IMG/VR virus record: IMGVR_UViG_3300025073_000058
Coordinates: 1 to 55,648 of that record
Source of the DNA: a virus
DNA: 55,648 bases
Strand: one strand, 5' to 3'
Below are positions 48,152 through 55,648 of this stretch, piece by piece (positions within the stretch are counted from its first letter, which is position 1; each line of letters starts with the position of its first letter). Under the pieces are notes generated by a model. It was not told the DNA's origin. It searched no databases and worked only from the letters and a program-made list of their open reading frames with translations. Position numbers and translations under genes: made by a program.

Positions 48152-50032
48152 ATGGTAAAATTTGTAAATCTTCATTGCCACGATACGTTCTCGGTGTTTG
48201 ACGGATTCGGTTATCCCAAACAATTTATGGAAAGAGTCCACGAGACGGGGGGTGAAGCCCTCGCCATCACGAACCATGGTAACATGAACTCCATGGCCTA
48301 CCAACTATTTGCCGCAGAAGAAATGAAAAAAGAGGGGAAGATAGTAAAACCAATATATGGAATTGAGGCGTATATTATTCCTTCTTTTAAGAAGTGGAGA
48401 ACGGCATACGAAACGGCCAAAGAGAACAAAGAATTAAAAAAGAAGAAAGAAGAAGAGATAAACGCAACGGTTATTGAAGACGATCTAAAGAGGTTTTCAA
48501 GGACAAAGAAGACAGAAATTAATAAAAGAAGCCATATACTTCTTTTGGCTCAAAATCAAGACGGGCTTAAAAATCTATTTCAACTCGTCTACAACTCCTA
48601 CAAGAGAGAAAACTTCTATAGATACCCCAGAATAGATTACGATATGCTTCGTTCATATAACAAAGGCATTATTGCAACAAGTGCTTGTGTGGGCGGAGTT
48701 TATTCTTCTAACTTTTTTGATAATTACGAAAAGGGAACAGACTATATTCTTTTAGAGATGCGCAAGACAACGCAAGCTATGTTGGATATCTTTGAAGATA
48801 GATGGTACGGAGAATTACAGTGGAATGACTTTGTTGAACAGCATGATTTAAACCAACTAATAATACAGCTTTCAGTTGAGATGGGGTTTAAGCTGGTTTC
48901 TACTGCTGACGCACACTACCCAAGGCCCGAGTTGTGGAAAGATAGATTTCTTTACAAGAAGTTGGGTTGGTTAAACTCTAAAGACAGCGAGCAGGCAAAG
49001 CTACCAGAAACCGTAGAAGAAATCGGTTATGAGTTGTATCCAAAATCTGCAGAAGAAATGTGGAGAGATTATAAAAAATATTCTCTTAAACATAATTCTT
49101 TTTATGAAGATGACACGATAGAAAAGAGTCTCGATAACACATATGACATTGCTATGAACAGGATAGAGAATGTCGATATGGACAGAAGCTATAAACTACC
49201 TTCCTCTGTTGTCCCCACTGGCCAAACTGAAGAAGGGGCTTTAGCAAGGAGGGCAGTGGCTGGTCTAAAGGCCAAGGGGCTGTATGAAAAGAAAGAATAT
49301 GTAGACAGACTGAAACATGAGCTTAGGGTTGTAAAAGACCGAGGATATTGTAAATATTTTCTGGCAATGAAAAAGATAATAGACAAAAGCAGGAATTTTT
49401 GTCTGACTGGACCAGGGCGGGGCTCTGCTGGAGGTTCTTTAATTGCGTATGTGTTGAACATAACACATGTCGACCCTATTAAATATGGTCTTTTGTTTGA
49501 AAGATTTTTATCCGAAGGTTCGAGTCCCGACATAGATTGTCTTTGGAGCGGGCACGAAGTACGAGTTTCTGGGGGATATAAAAAACTTCGAGATGTTCTA
49601 ATAGGAGATGTTGTTATAAACGAGTTTGGAGAGAACTCCGTGGTTTCTGCTGTTTTTAGTAGAAATGTGCGGCCGAAAGAAAAAGTATTTTCAATAGTAG
49701 TACAACAAGTAGAAGAAGATATTTTGGGTATTATTATTGCGGGCGAAACGCACAAGTTTATTCTTTCAAGTGACAGGGTTACTAAGACAAAAGAATTAAA
49801 AATTGGTGATTCTTTGAAATCTATTGGCGGGGAAGTAGTGGTGCTGGAAATAGAAAAGATGTCAAAACAAAAAAAAGAAAGAATAGCTTTAACCGACATT
49901 TCTTTATTGGGAGAAACAAAAAGTTTTCAAATAGTTCCATTGGATGTAATAGAAGTTTTTAATACTATTACCGAAGAAAGAAAGAGATTTGTACTTGAGA
50001 TAGACAACAAGAGGAAACATGGAAATCATTAA
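48152..50032 (+). CDS. dnaE: DNA polymerase III alpha (DnaE), N-terminal half with N-intein
   Basis: 626 residues. PHP domain start (NLHCHDTFSVFDG, AITNHGN), then the polymerase fingers/palm with FCLTGPGRGSAGGSLIAYVLNITHVDP up to SSPDID. At Cys463 an N-intein of about 164 residues begins (CLWSGHEVRVSGGYKKLRD...), with intein block A and a block B-like region (GETHKFILSS...KELKIGDSL) and no endonuclease domain. The frame ends in TAA just after the FVLEIDN strand. The break lies inside the catalytic PDIDxDF motif, so activity needs splicing to the next gene's product. Confidence 0.88.
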   Translation: MVKFVNLHCHDTFSVFDGFGYPKQFMERVHETGGEALAITNHGNMNSMAYQLFAAEEMKKEGKIVKPIYGIEAYIIPSFKKWRTAYETAKENKELKKKKEEEINATVIEDDLKRFSRTKKTEINKRSHILLLAQNQDGLKNLFQLVYNSYKRENFYRYPRIDYDMLRSYNKGIIATSACVGGVYSSNFFDNYEKGTDYILLEMRKTTQAMLDIFEDRWYGELQWNDFVEQHDLNQLIIQLSVEMGFKLVSTADAHYPRPELWKDRFLYKKLGWLNSKDSEQAKLPETVEEIGYELYPKSAEEMWRDYKKYSLKHNSFYEDDTIEKSLDNTYDIAMNRIENVDMDRSYKLPSSVVPTGQTEEGALARRAVAGLKAKGLYEKKEYVDRLKHELRVVKDRGYCKYFLAMKKIIDKSRNFCLTGPGRGSAGGSLIAYVLNITHVDPIKYGLLFERFLSEGSSPDIDCLWSGHEVRVSGGYKKLRDVLIGDVVINEFGENSVVSAVFSRNVRPKEKVFSIVVQQVEEDILGIIIAGETHKFILSSDRVTKTKELKIGDSLKSIGGEVVVLEIEKMSKQKKERIALTDISLLGETKSFQIVPLDVIEVFNTITEERKRFVLEIDNKRKHGNH

Positions 50033-52100
50033 ACATCACTCTTTTAAAGAGAGTTATAAGACTGTTATTGTTCACAACTGCGATTTTTCTCGTGCAGCAG
50101 AGTTTAAGACTTTTCTTATTGAAGAGTGGGGAGAAAAGAGCGCAACTCTTATTTCAAACTATGGCACATTTCACTTGAAGTCTCTTGTTAAGGACATATC
50201 AAAATTTTATAATGTATCTTTTCAAGAAGTTAATGAAGTAACAACAAAAATGGTCGACGAGGCTTTACCAAAAGCCAAACAGGATCATGAGCAAGTTGCC
50301 GGAGTTTACGAACCTACTTATGAAGAAGTTAAGGCATATAGTCCTTCTTTCCAAGCCTTTTTAAGAAAATATCCCTCTGTAGCATCTCACATAGAAAATT
50401 TACAAGGCATGGTGAAGTCTATTGGACAACATGCGGCGGGACTTGTTTGGTCTGATAACTTACATGAAAAAATGCCTCTTATTAGCGCCAAGGGTTCTTT
50501 CCAAAGTCCTTGGTCTGAAGGGCAAGCGGTACGGCATCTAGAACCTTTGGGGTTTATTAAATTTGATATTTTAGGATTGCAAACTTTAACAATTATAGAA
50601 GATACTATCAAACATATTCTTCACAAAAGAAAACTCTCTTGTGGGATAAAAGAAATTATAGAGTTTTATAATAGAAACTTGCACCCCGACGTAATCAACT
50701 TCGACGATCAGAAAGTATGGGAAACTGTTTTCCACAAGAAGAAGAATTTAAATTTAGGTATTTTCCAATTTTCTAACGACGGCGCGCAATCCTTTTGCGT
50801 GAAAGTTAAACCCACATCTATTGAGGATTTGTCTGCTGTAACTTCGATATATCGGCCGGGACCTCTGGGTTCGAACATAGACAAGAAGTATTTAAAAGCG
50901 AAAAGGCATCCAGAAACCGTTACCTACCTTCATCCTTGTGTGGAGCCTGTTTTAAAAAGTACCTATGGCTTTGTTATTTATCAAGAGCAAATTGCTAAGT
51001 TGGCTGTTGCAATAGGGAAAGACGTTTCTCTAATGGAAGGAAACTCTCTTAGAAAACTCTTGACAAAAAAGGGTCTCATAGGGAACAACGCAGAAAAGAA
51101 AGAGAAGATTTATAAGAAGTTTGTCGAGGGTGGTCTTGAAAAGGGGATTGAAGGTAATGCTTTAGAAGAATTATGGAAGTCCTTGGAATTATTCAACAAT
51201 TATGGATTTAATTTGTCCCACAGTTGCGGATATTCCATCCTTTCTTATCAGTGTGCTTGGCTTTTTACTTATTATCAAAGCGAATGGGTTGCCGCCTTCC
51301 TCAACAGCGAGCCAGAAAAAACAAAAGCAAAAGCGATATCTGATGCTAAATCTATTGGGTTCACTATGGCTTCTGTGGACATAAATAAGTCCTCTTTATA
51401 TGATTGGGATGTGTCTCCAGACAACAAAAAAGAACTTATTCAACCTCTGTTCTCTTTGCTGGGGATGGGCAAGACCGCTGTAGAACAAATCTCCTATTGT
51501 CGTCCCTACAATAAGATTGAAGATGTGCTTTTTAAAGAAGACATTTGGGGCAAGAAGCTAAATAAAAAGTATCTAGATGTCTTGACAAGAAGCGGCGCAT
51601 TAGATAGTCTTATGGACGAAAGGTTTACTGGCGACAAGCATTTCTGGTCATGTGTGGCGGTTATTCGTCCTAAAGACCAAGAAGACTTTGAAGAAAATAT
51701 TAAATTGTATTCTCCAGAAGGCTCCTTCGCGGAAAAAGAAAGACTTATTTATCGCTCTCAGTTAACAGGAGTTTATCCTGTTGACCAAATTGTTTCACCT
51801 AAAGACGTAAAAGCTTTAAAGTCTCTTGGCGCCGTTCCGGTGAGCGAATGGGAAGTGGGCAAATATGTTTGGTTTGTATTAAAGAGCGTAGAGTTTAAGC
51901 AAACCTTAGCAAACAAGAAAGATTATGCTGTTCTTACGGTGGTTGATAATACGGGTGAAGAGAACAAAATTAAGTGCTGGAATGTGAAAGACTATTATCC
52001 TCTTGTTGAAAACTCAGCTTATGTTGGCGTCGTTACCAAAGATGAGAAGTGGGGTTTTTCTACGAACAAGAAGATAAATGAAGCATTTAGAAAGCTATAA
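50019..52100 (+). CDS. dnaE: DNA polymerase III alpha (DnaE), C-terminal half with C-intein
   Basis: 693 residues. The first 20 residues (MEIIKHHSFKESYKTVIVHN) are a C-intein ending in the His-Asn splice pair; Cys21 is the +1 nucleophile, followed by DFSRAAEFKTFLIEEWG. Spliced, the exteins give PDIDCDFS, restoring the three-aspartate motif of family C polymerases. The remainder has the expected DnaE blocks (IYRPGPLGS, YGFVIYQEQIAKLA, FNNYGFNLSHSCGYSILSYQ) and an OB-like end. The ATG lies 14 bases before the end of the N-half, with aagagg upstream. Confidence 0.88.
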   Translation: MEIIKHHSFKESYKTVIVHNCDFSRAAEFKTFLIEEWGEKSATLISNYGTFHLKSLVKDISKFYNVSFQEVNEVTTKMVDEALPKAKQDHEQVAGVYEPTYEEVKAYSPSFQAFLRKYPSVASHIENLQGMVKSIGQHAAGLVWSDNLHEKMPLISAKGSFQSPWSEGQAVRHLEPLGFIKFDILGLQTLTIIEDTIKHILHKRKLSCGIKEIIEFYNRNLHPDVINFDDQKVWETVFHKKKNLNLGIFQFSNDGAQSFCVKVKPTSIEDLSAVTSIYRPGPLGSNIDKKYLKAKRHPETVTYLHPCVEPVLKSTYGFVIYQEQIAKLAVAIGKDVSLMEGNSLRKLLTKKGLIGNNAEKKEKIYKKFVEGGLEKGIEGNALEELWKSLELFNNYGFNLSHSCGYSILSYQCAWLFTYYQSEWVAAFLNSEPEKTKAKAISDAKSIGFTMASVDINKSSLYDWDVSPDNKKELIQPLFSLLGMGKTAVEQISYCRPYNKIEDVLFKEDIWGKKLNKKYLDVLTRSGALDSLMDERFTGDKHFWSCVAVIRPKDQEDFEENIKLYSPEGSFAEKERLIYRSQLTGVYPVDQIVSPKDVKALKSLGAVPVSEWEVGKYVWFVLKSVEFKQTLANKKDYAVLTVVDNTGEENKIKCWNVKDYYPLVENSAYVGVVTKDEKWGFSTNKKINEAFRKL

Positions 52101-52102
52101 CT

Positions 52103-52795
52103 ATGCCCAAAAGATATCAATTATTTGTCGATGAGGTAATAAGACGCAGAAAAGAAAGTTCCAACGCTTATTATTCTCGAAGAGAAAAAGAAAGAGACCC
52201 TAACAACTTTATACATGACGATTTCATGTATATGGATACAAGAGTTCCGGGAATAGCCGTTTCCTTTCAGAAGTTTGTAAGGTTTTTTCTTTCTCTTGAC
52301 AGATTAGACTTGTCTCATAATTGGGTTTGGCTTACGGTGATGGACTTAATTATAGAAGAAGACATTGAGTTTATTAAGTTTCTAAGAGATTACGCTACAA
52401 AGAAATATAGTCAGAGCTATACGAGAAGAGGGAACTTCTTTGATTTGCCTTCTATTAGAAAGGGTGTTCTTACTAAAAATAAAAACCCTTTTCGTAAGAT
52501 TTATAATTACAGACACCCAGACGTGTTTTATCCAAACGAAAGAAAATTAAAGGAAATAGAAGAACAACTGGAAAAAAGAAAAGAGGTAGTCAATTATTTG
52601 GTTGGAAACATACAGCAAGAAGACGAAGTGGACGATTCTTTTCCTACTGTTTATGAAGATAAAGTAGAAGATTATTTAAATTTTGATGAATTACTAAAAG
52701 ACTTCGAAGAGGACGAAGAGGTTGCTTCTTTGACTTTAGAAGACTTAGAAAAGGCGGATGAAAATGATGATGCAGACGAGGAAAAAGATCAATAA
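52103..52795 (+). CDS. Hypothetical acidic protein
   Basis: 230 residues. Basic N-terminal half (YSRREKERDPNN; YSQSYTRRGNFFDLPSIRKG) and strongly acidic C-terminus (DEVDDSFPT...DFEEDEEVAS...ENDDADEEKDQ). Starts 2 bases after the polymerase gene, so probably linked to replication, but no family is recognised. Overlaps the next gene at its end. Confidence 0.55.
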   Translation: MPKRYQLFVDEVIRRRKESSNAYYSRREKERDPNNFIHDDFMYMDTRVPGIAVSFQKFVRFFLSLDRLDLSHNWVWLTVMDLIIEEDIEFIKFLRDYATKKYSQSYTRRGNFFDLPSIRKGVLTKNKNPFRKIYNYRHPDVFYPNERKLKEIEEQLEKRKEVVNYLVGNIQQEDEVDDSFPTVYEDKVEDYLNFDELLKDFEEDEEVASLTLEDLEKADENDDADEEKDQ

Positions 52796-53054
52796 TTTAA
52801 GGGATTTACCAGAATGTGTACAAAAGTGTCATTCCGAAGAGTGTCCGTGTTCTTCTGAAAGTTGTAGGATGTGGATAGAATTTCCAGAAGAATATAACTG
52901 TACTTATTTTTCGATAAATGAAAACGGGCCTATGACTTTGCAACAGATATCAAAAAGATTAGGAATTCATTATACTGCAATATCTAGGATTTTGGATAGG
53001 TCGTACTTAAAATTAAGAAAAAAACGAGATTTCAAAGAGTTTCGTCAATTTTGA
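52764..53054 (+). CDS. Small sigma70 region 4-like protein
   Basis: About 96 residues; the exact start among several ATGs (52758-52770) is uncertain. CHSEECPCSSESCRMWIE is a cysteine cluster, followed by NGPMTLQQISKRLGIHYTAISRILDRSYLKLRK, a helix-turn-helix like sigma region 4. Comparable small proteins in marine myoviruses may steer RNA polymerase. It lies just upstream of a late-type promoter box. Confidence 0.7.
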   Translation: MMMQTRKKINNLRDLPECVQKCHSEECPCSSESCRMWIEFPEEYNCTYFSINENGPMTLQQISKRLGIHYTAISRILDRSYLKLRKKRDFKEFRQF

Positions 53055-53055
53055 T

Positions 53056-53070
53056 ACTATTTAATAATGA
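53056..53070 (+). promoter_or_regulatory. Candidate late promoter box ACTATTTAATAATGA
   Basis: The box lies 44 bases before the scaffold-like gene, directly after the stop of the sigma-like gene. One base longer than the boxes at 12794 and 18529. Confidence 0.5.
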
Positions 53071-53113
53071 AACCGCCGAGTGGCGTAAGAATTGTTATCA
53101 AGGAGATTGAAAA

Positions 53114-53812
53114 ATGGCTAAAAAGCTACTTTTGGAAAGAGATGAAACTATTAGATTCATGCGTCTGGCTGGTCAAGAGAAACTGACTGAAGGCTTTCTG
53201 GCTCGTCTGAAAGAAGAGGACGAAGAGGACGAGGAAGGCGCGCCCGAAGGTGGCGATATGCCCCCAGTTGATGCCGGTGCCGAGCCTCCTCCGCCCGCTC
53301 CCGCAGGTGACATGCCCTCCGATATGCCGCCCGAGGAAGGCGCTCCTGTAGAAGACAGCGCTCTTGCTGGTCTGCCCGAAGAGGCCGTAGCAGAACTAAT
53401 CCAAGACATCGCAGACGTTATTTCTGCTAAGTCTGGAGCGAATGTTAATGTCCAAGTAGACGGTGGCGCAGGTGGCGAAATGGAAGGTGGCGAAGGCGGC
53501 GAGATGCCTCCCCCGGCTCCCGAAGGTGGCGAAGGTGGCCTGCCCCCGGCTCCCGAAGCGGAAGAAGAGGAAGAGCCTCCTGTGATGCAAGAAAAGCTTG
53601 GCAAAGGCAAAATGGTTCAAAAGGGCAAGATTAAAGAAGCCGAAGCACCTCCTGCTGCTGCTGGCGCCGAAGTTGTGACCGAAGAAGACGCTCCTGTTAC
53701 TGAAGGAGAGGTTTCCGAAGAGGTTATTAACGAGGTTTATCGCAGAGTGGTTTCAAAGCTTCGTTCTGCCGTCAAAGAAGCGAAGTCTCGCAAATCTTCC
53801 AAGACTAAGTGA
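53114..53812 (+). CDS. Acidic Pro/Gly-rich protein, probable prohead core/scaffold
   Basis: 232 residues. N-terminal helix (MAKKLLLERDETIRFMRLAGQEKL), a long low-complexity acidic Pro/Gly/Glu part (DEEDEEGAPEGGDMPP, EGGEGGEMPPPAPEGG), and a basic C-terminal helix (VSKLRSAVKEAKSRKSSKTK). This charge layout, together with the ClpP-like gene behind it and a late promoter in front, suggests a scaffold or prohead core protein (T4 gp67/gp68 analogues). DNA is more GC-rich because of GCC/CCC/GGC codons. Confidence 0.5.
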   Translation: MAKKLLLERDETIRFMRLAGQEKLTEGFLARLKEEDEEDEEGAPEGGDMPPVDAGAEPPPPAPAGDMPSDMPPEEGAPVEDSALAGLPEEAVAELIQDIADVISAKSGANVNVQVDGGAGGEMEGGEGGEMPPPAPEGGEGGLPPAPEAEEEEEPPVMQEKLGKGKMVQKGKIKEAEAPPAAAGAEVVTEEDAPVTEGEVSEEVINEVYRRVVSKLRSAVKEAKSRKSSKTK

Positions 53813-53828
53813 AATAAAAAATAACCCC

Positions 53829-53847
53829 TTCGGTCTGTATGACCGAA
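53829..53847 (+). promoter_or_regulatory. Leader hairpin before the ClpP-like gene
   Basis: A perfect 7-bp hairpin ttcggtc-tgtat-gaccgaa, 4 bases before the ggag ribosome site. It has no following T-run, so it is not a clear terminator. It may stabilise or modulate the downstream message. Confidence 0.4.
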
Positions 53848-53859
53848 CCCGGAGAATTC

Positions 53860-54537
53860 ATGAAAAATTCAAATAAACTTCGTAGTGTATGCGAAGTAAA
53901 TAAAAAGGTTTATACTAAGCTATGCGACCATTGTGAGCAGGGCGAGGATGATGAGGATAAGGGACTTTTTGTTTCTCCGGAAGACTCTAATCCTTTAAGA
54001 GTTGTTGGTGTATACGGACAGATAACAGAAGACGTTTGTGCTAGCGCAACGTTTCAAATGCTTTCCCTCGCAGCAAAAGGTCTATATCTTTACAAAAACG
54101 AAGAAACCGGAGAAGAAGAAGTAGTAAAAGAGCCTTTTGAGATTTTAGTTTCTTCTACGGGTGGGATAGTGGAGGGAACTTTGGGTGTTTATGACATGAT
54201 GCAGATCATAAAGAGACAGGGATTTGAAATAATCACTACTGCTATTGGCACATGTCAATCTGCTGCTACAATACTTTTAATTGGCGGTACAAAGAGAAGA
54301 GCTACTGAAAACTGTAGATTTATGATTCATAATGTAATCGCCTCTTTTGAAGGTTCATACCCGGCAATGAAAGAACATTCTGCAGAAATTACTGTTTTGC
54401 AAGATACCTATTGCAGAATTCTTCTGGAAAATTCAAAGCTTACCGAGAGAGACTTAAAAAAGTTTCTTAAGGTGAGAAACCACTACTTCTCTGCACAAAA
54501 AGCTCTTGAGTATGGGATAATCGACGAGATTATTTAA
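53860..54537 (+). CDS. ClpP-like serine protease, possible prohead protease
   Basis: 225 residues. ClpP fold: VVGVYGQITEDVCASATFQML, LVSSTGGIVEGTLGVYDMMQ, the nucleophile in AIGTCQSAATILLIGG (Ser134) and MIHNV (His157). The final segment HYFSAQKALEYGIIDEII is typical. Many myoviruses use a ClpP-type head maturation protease encoded next to the scaffold, as here; a general Clp-type role is the alternative. Start at 53860 set by ggag. A TnpB element begins directly after its stop. Confidence 0.82.
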   Translation: MKNSNKLRSVCEVNKKVYTKLCDHCEQGEDDEDKGLFVSPEDSNPLRVVGVYGQITEDVCASATFQMLSLAAKGLYLYKNEETGEEEVVKEPFEILVSSTGGIVEGTLGVYDMMQIIKRQGFEIITTAIGTCQSAATILLIGGTKRRATENCRFMIHNVIASFEGSYPAMKEHSAEITVLQDTYCRILLENSKLTERDLKKFLKVRNHYFSAQKALEYGIIDEII

Positions 54538-54690
54538 GGGGCTAGACATCCCCTTCGAGACTTAAACTATGAACTTCTTAGTTAACACGGCTGCTCGATT
54601 CCTGCCCATGAGAGAGTTTCGTTCTGGCCGTAAGGCCAGAACCAGAGCTTTCTTGACAGCAGGCTATCCCCGCCAGGGCGGCGGTTCTAA
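54538..54690 (-). ncRNA. Putative omega-RNA/right end of the TnpB element
   Basis: On the minus strand, the end of tnpB and the sequence after it form the usual omega-RNA position. Hairpins are visible (ctggccgtaaggccag region at about 54622-54638; cccgccagggcggcgg; and a terminal gggg-atgtctag-cccc at 54538-54553 that marks the element end). A guide would be read from bases below 54538, inside the clpP-like gene. Inferred from TnpB biology. Confidence 0.5.
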
Positions 54691-55648
54691 GATTAATGGC
54701 TGCGTTGATGTCTCGGTCGTGGACAACCCCGCAGGCTTCGCAAACCCATTCTCGGACAGACAAAGGCAACGGCTCTTCTCGTCTTGTTCTGCAGTCGGAA
54801 CACAGCTTGGAAGAGGGGAACCAGCGGTCTGCAACAACGATTTCGCTGCCGGCAAGCGGAGCCTTATACGTGAGCTGACGCCTAATTTCCGACAGGGAAG
54901 CATCCGCAATCGACTTGGTAAGATGGTGATTTGCCATCATTCCCTTGACGTTCAAGTCCTCGATTCCAATCCGACGGAAGTCTCGGACCAGCCGAGCGGT
55001 AAGCTTATGCGTTACGTCTTTGCGGATGTTGGAAATCCGTTCATGCAGCCGACTAAGCTTCGTTTTAGTCTTCTGCCAATTTCTTCCTCCTATGACGCGA
55101 CGAGACATTTCCTTGTTGAGTCGTCGCAGTCGGGTTTCATGAGCACGCAGAATGCGTGGAGCCTCGACCCGTTCTCCAGTGGAAAACACGGCAAGGTCTC
55201 GAAGTCCGAGGTCCACTCCAACCGTTTCTTGGGTTTCGCAGCGGTGAGGATAAGACCAGGAGTCGGAGACTTGAACTTGAATCGAGACGTACCAATGACC
55301 GGCATGTTTCGTAAAGTGAGCGGACAAGATTTTGCCGGGGAATCTTATCTCTTGTCGGGTGCGGACCCAGCCGAGTTTGGGAATTTTAACTCTTCGGCCG
55401 TCAAAACGAAGGGCTCGGCCCTCGATGGCAAAGGCTGCTTTGTTCCGTTTCTTCGACTTGAAACGGGGATAACCGGGCTTTTGGCCAGATTTAACACGAC
55501 GAAAGAAGTTGGAGAAAGCATTGCCGAGGTTGGACAGCGCCGTAGAGGGAACAGCCCACGGCAGCTTGATCATCCAGGGAAATTCGGTAGTTTTACAGGC
55601 ATTCAGTTCAGAGCTAAGACTAACCCACGACGGTTTTCCACCAGCCTC
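54578..55648 (-). CDS. tnpB: RNA-guided nuclease TnpB, N-terminus outside the window
   Basis: At least 356 residues; the frame is open to the window edge (…GGKPSWVSLSSELNACKTTEFPWMIKLP), so the start lies beyond. The RuvC site is complete: GVDLGLRDLAVF (Asp), IGIEDLNVKGM (Glu) and HDRDINAAINLR (Asp). The zinc finger CSDCRTR...CEACGV is intact. TnpB with its omega-RNA cuts DNA at a guide-matched site next to a short motif and helps keep the element in place. DNA is more GC-rich than the phage average, consistent with transfer. Confidence 0.93.
   Translation of the reverse strand, partial: EAGGKPSWVSLSSELNACKTTEFPWMIKLPWAVPSTALSNLGNAFSNFFRRVKSGQKPGYPRFKSKKRNKAAFAIEGRALRFDGRRVKIPKLGWVRTRQEIRFPGKILSAHFTKHAGHWYVSIQVQVSDSWSYPHRCETQETVGVDLGLRDLAVFSTGERVEAPRILRAHETRLRRLNKEMSRRVIGGRNWQKTKTKLSRLHERISNIRKDVTHKLTARLVRDFRRIGIEDLNVKGMMANHHLTKSIADASLSEIRRQLTYKAPLAGSEIVVADRWFPSSKLCSDCRTRREEPLPLSVREWVCEACGVVHDRDINAAINLRTAALAGIACCQESSGSGLTARTKLSHGQESSSRVN

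Larger units (their letters stand above)
54538..55648 (-). mobile_element. IS200/IS605-type TnpB element, cut by the window edge
   Basis: The right end is placed at the gggg...cccc hairpin immediately after the clpP-like stop. The tnpB frame occupies nearly all of it; no TnpA is visible in the window, and the left end lies outside. A 140-base solo copy of its right end is at 22055-22194. Confidence 0.75.

Noticed and set aside
50000-50040. Programmed frameshift joining the two DnaE frames
   Set aside because: No slippery heptamer or following structure is visible, and the second frame has its own ribosome site and ATG. The two parts also have complete intein ends, so a split intein explains them better.

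Overview
The window is a piece of a large, lytic, T4-like contractile-tailed phage (myovirus) genome. It is AT-rich and densely packed, and nearly all genes are on the + strand with ATGA or TAATG stop/start overlaps. The diagnostic genes are tail sheath (gp18-like), tail tube (gp19-like), a gp26-like baseplate protein, tape measure, a gp53-like LysM protein, UvsX, a gp32-like SSB, a DnaB-type helicase, a FEN-type exonuclease, a family-C DNA polymerase, class II ribonucleotide reductase, a ThyX-like protein, dUTPase, dCMP deaminase, an RNA ligase and tRNA genes. The host cannot be named from the sequence.

Layout. 1-12.6 kb is an accessory/early region: a truncated ankyrin gene, small membrane proteins, an Rnl2-type RNA ligase, three tRNA genes among three HNH endonuclease genes, two more ankyrin genes, a MoxR-type ATPase with a VWA/HExxH partner, a phosphoesterase, a Dam-like methylase and Hsp20. 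12.8-32 kb is the neck/tail/baseplate block. It includes an ART-like protein, a duplicated tail gene split by a GC-rich foreign cassette, and an ankyrin fusion. 32-53 kb is replication and nucleotide metabolism: a small PolA-like polymerase, SSB, UvsX, FEN, helicase, RNR, ThyX-like, dUTPase and a DnaE polymerase broken in two by a split intein. 53-54.5 kb holds an acidic scaffold-like protein and a ClpP-like protease. The right edge is a TnpB (IS200/IS605-type) element on the minus strand, running off the window.

Regulation. Several sigma70-like promoters (TTGACA/T, 16-17 bp spacer, TAnnnT) precede the early-region genes and the 36.5 kb operon. A different motif, ACTATTTAnTATGA, precedes the neck gene, the sheath gene and the scaffold/protease pair and is a candidate late promoter. 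Two HNH genes have their Shine-Dalgarno buried in a hairpin that also contains a promoter-like box.

Most striking observation: the tRNA-Leu gene at 3681-3819 is interrupted in its anticodon loop (between positions 34 and 35) by exactly 55 nt. The insert folds as a minimal tRNA of its own: acceptor stem, canonical T-arm and an encoded ACCA end, with no D or anticodon arm. Removing it restores a canonical class II tRNA-Leu(CAA). RNase P and 3'-end cleavage of the inner tRNA would leave two tRNA-Leu halves suitable for the phage RNA ligase encoded 1 kb upstream. I know of no described intron of this kind. Other notable items are the overlapping split-intein DnaE genes with a roughly 20-residue C-intein, four loci of near-identical 93-bp ankyrin repeats with variable surface codons, an orphan copy of the TnpB-element end between tail genes, and a class II tRNA with a UAU anticodon.
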